A stretch of DNA of 36,282 nt. Source: JBBQZU01 sp038207425. GTDB lineage: Bacteria > Bacteroidota > Bacteroidia > Flavobacteriales_D > Cryomorphaceae. The position numbers were made by a program, and so were the translations under genes. The notes under the pieces were generated by a model. The model searched no databases. It saw only the letters and a program-made list of their open reading frames with translations, and was not told the DNA's origin. Shown in pieces: positions 31,538-36,282 of this stretch; within the stretch, counting starts at the first letter, position 1, and the number at the start of each line of letters is the position of its first letter. The DNA is taken from contig JBBQZU010000030.1 in the NCBI GenBank assembly GCA_038207425.1, positions 1 through 36,282 on the forward strand. Direction: 5' to 3'.

Positions 31538-34354
31538 ATGCCACGCGATACCAATATACGCTCAGTACTCATCATAGGCAGCGGCCCAATCGTAATAGGC
31601 CAGGCCTGCGAATTCGACTATTCAGGCTCTCAGGCTTCGCGCTCCCTGCGCGAAGAAGGTATTGAGGTGATTCTGATCAACTCAAACCCCGCCACTATCA
31701 TGACCGACCCTGTAACGGCCGATCATATATACCTGAAACCCCTCGAGCCAGAATCTATTATCGAGATTTTGCGAAAGCATAATATTGATGCTGTGCTGCC
31801 TACCATGGGCGGACAAACCGCACTCAACCTGGCCATGCGCTGCGATGAGATGGGCATTTGGAAAGAATACAACGTACGCCTTATTGGTGTAGACATACAC
31901 GCCATAGAAGTAACCGAAAACAGAGAGTTGTTTCGCATATTGATGGGTGAAATTGGTATTGGAATGGCTCCACAGGCTACAGCCAACTCCTTTCTGGAGG
32001 GGAAGGAAATAGCACAGAAATTCGGGTTCCCGCTTTGCATACGCGCCAGCTTTACCCTCGGTGGGGCAGGGGCAGCCATTGTGCACGATCCTGCCGAGTT
32101 TGACAAAATGCTCACCCGCGGGCTGCACATATCGCCCATACACGAGGTAATGATTGACAAGGCATTGCTGGGATGGAAAGAATTCGAACTGGAATTGCTA
32201 CGCGATAAGAATGACAATGTGGTAATCATTTGTTCGGTAGAGAATATGGATCCGATGGGGGTGCATACCGGCGATAGCATAACAGTAGCACCTGCCATGA
32301 CGCTCAGCGACCGCACCTATCAGCGCATGCGCGATATGGCGCTGAAGATGATGCGCTCTATCGGCAATTTTGCCGGCGGCTGCAATGTGCAGTTTGCCGT
32401 AAGCCCTGATGAGAAGGAAGATATCATTGCAGTGGAAATCAATCCGCGGGTGTCGCGCTCATCGGCCCTGGCATCGAAAGCTACGGGATACCCCATAGCC
32501 AAAATTGCCGCCAAGCTGGCCATAGGATACTACCTCGACGAGCTCAAGAACCAGATTACCAAAACCACGTCGGCGCTCTTTGAGCCTACGCTCGATTATG
32601 TGATCGTGAAAATACCGCGCTGGAATTTCGATAAGTTTCACGGCTCCAACCGCGAACTCGGCTTGCAAATGAAGTCGGTGGGTGAGGTGATGGGCATAGG
32701 CCGATCATTTCAGGAGGCTTTGCAAAAAGCTTGTCAGAGTCTTGAAATAAAACGTAACGGCCTCGGCGCTGATGGCAAAGAGCTCAAGGACCAGGAAAAA
32801 ATTCTGCACAGCCTGGAGCACCCGAGCTGGAACAGGCTCTTTCATATTTACGATGCCATAAAGCTGGGTATTCCTTTTAAAACCATACACGAGAAAACGA
32901 AGATCGACTACTGGTTTTTGAAACAGATCGAAGACCTTATCCTGCTCGAAAATAAGATAGAAAAGTACCATCTGGAATCGCTTCCCCGCGAGTTGCTCTT
33001 CGAAGCAAAGCAAAAAGGCTATGCCGACCGGCAGGTAGCCCACCTGTTGCGCTGCCTTGAGAGCGAAGTATTTGCCAAAAGGCAGGAGATGGGCATCAAC
33101 AGGGTATACAAGCTGGTAGATACCTGCGCTGCCGAATTCGAAGCACAGACTCCTTATTACTACAGCACCTTCGAAGATGAAAATGAAAGCATAGTAACCC
33201 ACCGCAAGAAGGTAGTGGTGCTAGGCTCAGGCCCTAACCGTATAGGGCAGGGTATTGAGTTTGACTACTGCTGTGTGCACGGTGTGCTCGCGGCAAAAGA
33301 GTGTGGCTATGAAACCATCATGATCAATTGCAACCCCGAAACGGTTTCGACCGATTTCGATACTGCCGACAAGCTCTACTTTGAGCCGGTATTCTGGGAG
33401 CATATTTACGACATCATCCTGCATGAAAAACCCGAAGGGGTGATTGTACAACTCGGTGGGCAAACCGCCTTGAAGCTGGCCGAGAAGTTGAGCCGCTACG
33501 GAATCAAAATTATGGGTACCAGCTTCGAAGCCCTCGACCTGGCCGAAGACCGTGGAAGCTTCTCGAACCTGCTAAAGGATAATAATATTCCCTACCCCGA
33601 TTTTGGGGTGGTTGACAATGCCGAGCAGAGTTTGGAACTTGCCGATGAGCTCGGCTTCCCGCTACTGGTGAGGCCATCATACGTACTTGGTGGACAGCAG
33701 ATGAAGATCGTGATCAACAAAGAAGACCTCGAAAAGCATGTGGTGAACATACTGAGAGATATGCCGGGCAATAAAATACTGCTCGACCACTTTCTGAGCG
33801 ATGCCATAGAAGCCGAAGCCGATGCCATTTGCGATGGCGAGGATGTGTACATCATAGGCATCATGCAGCATATAGAGCCGGCGGGTATACACAGCGGTGA
33901 TTCGTATGCCGTGCTGCCCCCCTACAACCTCGGCGATCTGATTATAGCACAGATAGAAACCTACACGAAAAAAATTGCGCTTGCATTGCGCACTGTAGGG
34001 CTTATCAATGTACAGTTTGCCATCAAAAACGACGTGGTATACATCATAGAAGCCAACCCGCGGGCGTCGCGCACGGTGCCATTTATTGCCAAAGCATACA
34101 ACGAGCCTTATGTGAACTACGCCACCAAGGTGATGCTGGGAGAGAAGAAGGTAAAAGATTTTAATTTCCAGCCACAGCGCAAAGGTTACGCCATCAAAAT
34201 TCCGGTTTTCTCTTTCGAGAAATTCCCCGATGTAAACAAAGAGCTCGGCCCGGAGATGAAAAGCACCGGCGAAGCCATTTACTTTATCGACACCCTAATG
34301 GACCCGTTTTTCAGGAAGGTATACAGCGAAAGGAATTTGTATTTGAGCAGGTAG
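31538..34354 (+). CDS. carB: Carbamoyl-phosphate synthase large subunit (no MGS domain)
   Basis: Makes carbamoyl phosphate from bicarbonate, ammonia (supplied by CarA) and two ATP, feeding arginine and pyrimidine synthesis. 938 aa, shorter than the about 1070 of E. coli because the C-terminal MGS-like allosteric domain is absent; flavobacterial CarB proteins share this. Two homologous synthase halves are clear: the first starts GSGPIVIGQACEFDYSGSQA, the second GSGPNRIGQGIEFDYC near residue 563, each with an ATP-grasp domain (ASFTLGGAGAAIV and RPSYVLGGQQMKIV). The oligomerisation linker (about 400-545) joins them. The C-terminus ends at LYLSR, where the MGS domain would begin. No carA lies in the window. 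Loss of MGS should remove UMP/ornithine control (inference). Confidence 0.96.
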   Translation: MPRDTNIRSVLIIGSGPIVIGQACEFDYSGSQASRSLREEGIEVILINSNPATIMTDPVTADHIYLKPLEPESIIEILRKHNIDAVLPTMGGQTALNLAMRCDEMGIWKEYNVRLIGVDIHAIEVTENRELFRILMGEIGIGMAPQATANSFLEGKEIAQKFGFPLCIRASFTLGGAGAAIVHDPAEFDKMLTRGLHISPIHEVMIDKALLGWKEFELELLRDKNDNVVIICSVENMDPMGVHTGDSITVAPAMTLSDRTYQRMRDMALKMMRSIGNFAGGCNVQFAVSPDEKEDIIAVEINPRVSRSSALASKATGYPIAKIAAKLAIGYYLDELKNQITKTTSALFEPTLDYVIVKIPRWNFDKFHGSNRELGLQMKSVGEVMGIGRSFQEALQKACQSLEIKRNGLGADGKELKDQEKILHSLEHPSWNRLFHIYDAIKLGIPFKTIHEKTKIDYWFLKQIEDLILLENKIEKYHLESLPRELLFEAKQKGYADRQVAHLLRCLESEVFAKRQEMGINRVYKLVDTCAAEFEAQTPYYYSTFEDENESIVTHRKKVVVLGSGPNRIGQGIEFDYCCVHGVLAAKECGYETIMINCNPETVSTDFDTADKLYFEPVFWEHIYDIILHEKPEGVIVQLGGQTALKLAEKLSRYGIKIMGTSFEALDLAEDRGSFSNLLKDNNIPYPDFGVVDNAEQSLELADELGFPLLVRPSYVLGGQQMKIVINKEDLEKHVVNILRDMPGNKILLDHFLSDAIEAEADAICDGEDVYIIGIMQHIEPAGIHSGDSYAVLPPYNLGDLIIAQIETYTKKIALALRTVGLINVQFAIKNDVVYIIEANPRASRTVPFIAKAYNEPYVNYATKVMLGEKKVKDFNFQPQRKGYAIKIPVFSFEKFPDVNKELGPEMKSTGEAIYFIDTLMDPFFRKVYSERNLYLSR

Positions 34355-34389
34355 GTTGCTGTCATTAAACCTGTTTTTTGCGGGTTGGT

Positions 34390-34408
34390 GAAGCATTGCA
34401 AATGCTTC
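34390..34408. terminator. Perfect 8-bp hairpin downstream of carB
   Basis: GAAGCATT (34390-34397), loop GCA, AATGCTTC (34401-34408). It lies 36 bases past the carB stop. There is no T-run on either strand, so if it ends transcription it does so with help or incompletely. Function otherwise unknown. Confidence 0.4.
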
Positions 34409-34538
34409 GAAGTGGGCAGCTTATAGTTGTGGCCCCCAAACGCTGACTCTACCTGTATTTCACTAGCCCTTAGGGTAGTTGCCATTGTTATCTTTACATT
34501 AAGAATGCATCCGGCCCATAGTTCTTTCTTTCTTTCGG

Positions 34539-34588
34539 CTACTCAGATGATTTTCTGAGCACGGGTACCCGAAAACGGGGTAGAGTAG
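34539..34588 (+). other. Structured leader before the Cys-rich lipoprotein gene
   Basis: Nested inverted repeats lie close together: CTCAGA/TCTGAG (34543-34548 and 34555-34560, six-base loop), CGGGTACCCG (34562-34571), and an outer CTACTC/GAGTAG pair (34539-34544 and 34583-34588). The ATG of the next gene is 20 bases on. This could be a folded 5' leader, or an insertion scar; I recognise no known riboswitch class. Confidence 0.3.
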
Positions 34589-34607
34589 GCGACATAAATT
34601 ATGTAAA

Positions 34608-35535
34608 ATGAAAACGCTACGAATTGTTTTGTTTCTGTTTTTTTACAATTTCAATTAGCGCTTGTCAGGATAATTTTAATGAAAGTATAACTGAAAAGCC
34701 GAATGTAGATAACATGAGTAAGTCAAACGCTCCTAATAATGATATTTTAAATTTGTTCTTTGGATCATCTGATTATACCTTTTTTTATAAAGCAAAAAGG
34801 AACGATGTTGAATATGATGCAGCACTGATAGTATTCTTCGAAATGGATACCGTATTTACTTTTCACATATTTGTAGATACTGATCAACCGGCTTATAAAT
34901 TGATGGTGCATGAACAAATCATATATGAAGCTGAGCGGTATTTAGATGATGCTCAAATTCGTTCAACAGATATTTTAAATGCCTTTGTTACTTCAGCAAA
35001 AAGTTACATAAATAATACATCATATAATCCTGACTTGCTCCAGTTTTTTCTACACTTTTACGCTATACTAAGTACCGCTGTTAGGTCAGAAACGTCATCT
35101 GAGCCATGCTCATGTTTGCCTCATCCTGGCTACTTTACTGGCGCAAAACTGTTTTGGTGTCAAGAAGACTATTTTATTGATCCAGCAATTTATTTGGAAG
35201 CAATAAATTCTTCAAATTTTGAACCGTCTACTGAAAGCAAAAGAGATCTTATTCTTTTTCTTGAAGACCATATGGATGAAAGTACAGTTCCAAGTGATCA
35301 GATTTTCTCGATATTTGAGTCAGATATTCAATACTTTAGCAGGCTTAATGCTGTATTTTATTTTGAAAATGATTCAAATCAAGTAAGATTAGCTGATTGT
35401 ACACTTGGCACTGAAATAGGATGTTGCGGAAATTATTCTGGCTGTTGTTGGCTTTGGACTATTGATTGTCTCTACCACGATGTGGAGTGTTTGCATTGTG
35501 ACCACTGGTATTGCCGTTGGTGTACTCCGATTTAA
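34608..35535 (+). CDS. Cys-rich lipoprotein with frameshift in its signal peptide
   Basis: About 308 aa if restored. ATG 34608 opens MKTLRIVLFLFF, then T7 (34638-34644) pushes it out of frame to a TAG at 34656. With six T's the peptide continues TISISACQDNFNE, a perfect lipobox (ISAC). The present frame has only a TTG at 34624, giving a start without charges. The body (about 20-245) is an unrecognised, AT-rich-encoded domain. The last 46 residues hold ten Cys: GCCGNYSGCCWLWTIDC, LYHDVECLHC, DHWYCRWC. The C-x2-H-D-x3-C part and the preceding glycine-Cys loop recall phospholipase A2 (C-C-x2-H-D-x-C), with one residue more. Secreted disulfide-rich domain is safe; PLA2 activity is speculation. 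Frameshift may be real, phase-variable or an error. Confidence 0.65.
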
Positions 35536-35550
35536 TTAATTGTGAAGGAC

Positions 35551-35838
35551 ATGAAAGCAAGACAGATTTTGATTTGGATTATAGCGGCAGTTGGTATTTA
35601 CTGCTTTTTAAGTTGGTGCTATTCTTTTCATCTATTTAAAAGTCACGAACACCGGGTGGATCAATTTAATAAAATAACATTAGGAACAATTAACAATTGG
35701 ACGAAAATAATTTTTATTATCGTTAATCTATTAGCCCTTATTTTACTTGGTTTGTCAAGTGTAAGAAATCCTTACAGGTCATTATTATTGATTTGGTTCA
35801 TCTTTATCACTTTGTTTTCTATCTGGTCTATTTTGTAG
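35551..35838 (+). CDS. Small membrane protein
   Basis: 95 aa from ATG 35551, preceded by AAGGA one base away; an in-frame GTG three codons upstream is the alternative. Three hydrophobic segments: LIWIIAAVGIYCFLSWCYSF, IIFIIVNLLALILLGLS and LLLIWFIFITLFSIWSIL. No family recognised. It follows the Cys-rich lipoprotein gene by 15 bases in the same direction and shares its AT-rich composition, so the two probably form one accessory unit. Confidence 0.55.
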   Translation: MKARQILIWIIAAVGIYCFLSWCYSFHLFKSHEHRVDQFNKITLGTINNWTKIIFIIVNLLALILLGLSSVRNPYRSLLLIWFIFITLFSIWSIL

Positions 35839-35879
35839 AATTTAAAGGCTCGGTAGTATTATCGGTGCAAAGTTTGATG

Positions 35880-36282
35880 TGGTCAAGTTCTACTGGACAG
35901 ATTTCTATTCAAACATAGTTGTTTTAGTGTTTGTAAAGAGGGGTTTGGGGAGACTCATGACTTTTTATTTTGTTCATAACCTATGCAGCAATTGGTATTC
36001 ATTTAGATACGCTTTCACTGGTGGTTGATCACCGATGGAAGAATGGTCTCTTTGGTGATTGTAATACGCAATAAATTCGGCACAGGCTTGGTGCAACTCG
36101 CGTCCATTCTCGGGTTTGCATAGGTAGAGCTTGTCGTATTTGATGGTTCGCCAAAAGCGTTCGATGAATACGTTGTCTATGGCTCTGCCCTTGCCATCCA
36201 TGGAGATTTGTATCGTTTCTTGGCTTTTCAGATAGTCTAAATAGGAATCGGATGTGAACTGGACTCCTTGGTCGGAGTTCAT
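35880..36282 (-). mobile_element. IS3-family insertion sequence, partial at window edge
   Basis: Contains the end of an IS3-type transposase and about 95 bases of non-coding end. The outer boundary is set only loosely near the stretch TTCTACTGGACAGATTT at about 35885-35902, which resembles the tagtggaca-type ends of IS3 relatives. The other end and any target duplication lie outside the window or cannot be defined. Confidence 0.55.
35974..36282 (-). CDS. IS3-family transposase (OrfB), C-terminal part
   Basis: 102 visible residues of the integrase core of a DDE transposase; the N-terminal part lies beyond the window. Visible motifs are NSDQGVQFTSDSYLDYL (second catalytic Asp), ISMDGKGRAIDNVFIERFWRTIKYD (catalytic Glu) and YYNHQRDHSSIGDQPPVKAYL, the usual IS3 ending. 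The end is intact, without stops inside. Its presence beside an AT-rich gene pair suggests this flank was acquired by transfer. Confidence 0.9.
   Translation of the reverse strand: MNSDQGVQFTSDSYLDYLKSQETIQISMDGKGRAIDNVFIERFWRTIKYDKLYLCKPENGRELHQACAEFIAYYNHQRDHSSIGDQPPVKAYLNEYQLLHRL

Noticed and set aside
1..36282. tRNA or rRNA genes
   Set aside because: No cloverleaf or CCA-ended stretch and no rRNA core sequence was found in the intergenic regions I read by eye.

Overview
The window looks like the chromosome of a member of the Bacteroidota, most probably Flavobacteriia. Several things support this: secreted proteins with C-terminal PNP-type tails of the type IX secretion system (T9SS), a promoter of the Bacteroidota form (TTTG, 19 bases, TAnnTTTG) before rpmH, a carbamoyl-phosphate synthase large subunit that lacks the C-terminal MGS domain, and a dnaB neighbour belonging to a flavobacterial family usually labelled 'asparagine synthetase B'. 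The placement rests on remembered family features; no search was run.

Layout. 1-5100: a secreted HtrA-type protease with TPRs, a gene-poor stretch with possible IS21-end remnants, and a T9SS protein with six fasciclin domains, four of them in an exact 408-bp period. 5258-16043: compact housekeeping genes, namely the 'AsnB'-like exported protein with dnaB, a surface lipoprotein, accA, ispE, an LptF/LptG permease with tgt, then a divergent run of GT2 glycosyltransferase, sigma factor and rsmG. 16122-17176: a RES/Xre toxin-antitoxin pair with its promoter and a candidate operator, followed by a REP-like palindrome. 17595-21613: an ArnT/PMT-like membrane glycosyltransferase behind an MsbA-like ABC exporter (minus strand) and rpmH with promoter and terminator (plus strand).

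21685-24359 is the most unusual part. Three tightly overlapping minus-strand genes encode a T9SS surface protein, a second T9SS protein, and a fragment. The first and third share an identical 119-bp segment, as if one ancestral long gene had been broken and partly duplicated. The first gene has a run of nine G/C pairs just after its best ATG; with one base fewer, that ATG would read in frame into a normal signal peptide. This suggests phase variation, decay or a homopolymer sequencing error.

24923-28459: an OmpR-type response regulator and its histidine kinase run into a convergent pair encoding an outer-membrane beta-barrel-like protein and a DM13-domain lipoprotein. Upstream of the lipoprotein are ATCAC repeats spaced 11 and 22 bp, plus a perfect 12-bp palindrome. 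This gives a plausible self-contained regulon. 28802-34354: a membrane-bound SpoIIE-type phosphatase, an alpha/beta hydrolase and carB.

After carB the sequence becomes AT-rich and accessory in character: a cysteine-rich lipoprotein with a T7 frameshift in its signal peptide and a phospholipase-A2-like C-x2-H-D motif, a small membrane protein, and an IS3-family transposase cut by the window edge. No tRNA, rRNA or CRISPR array was recognised.
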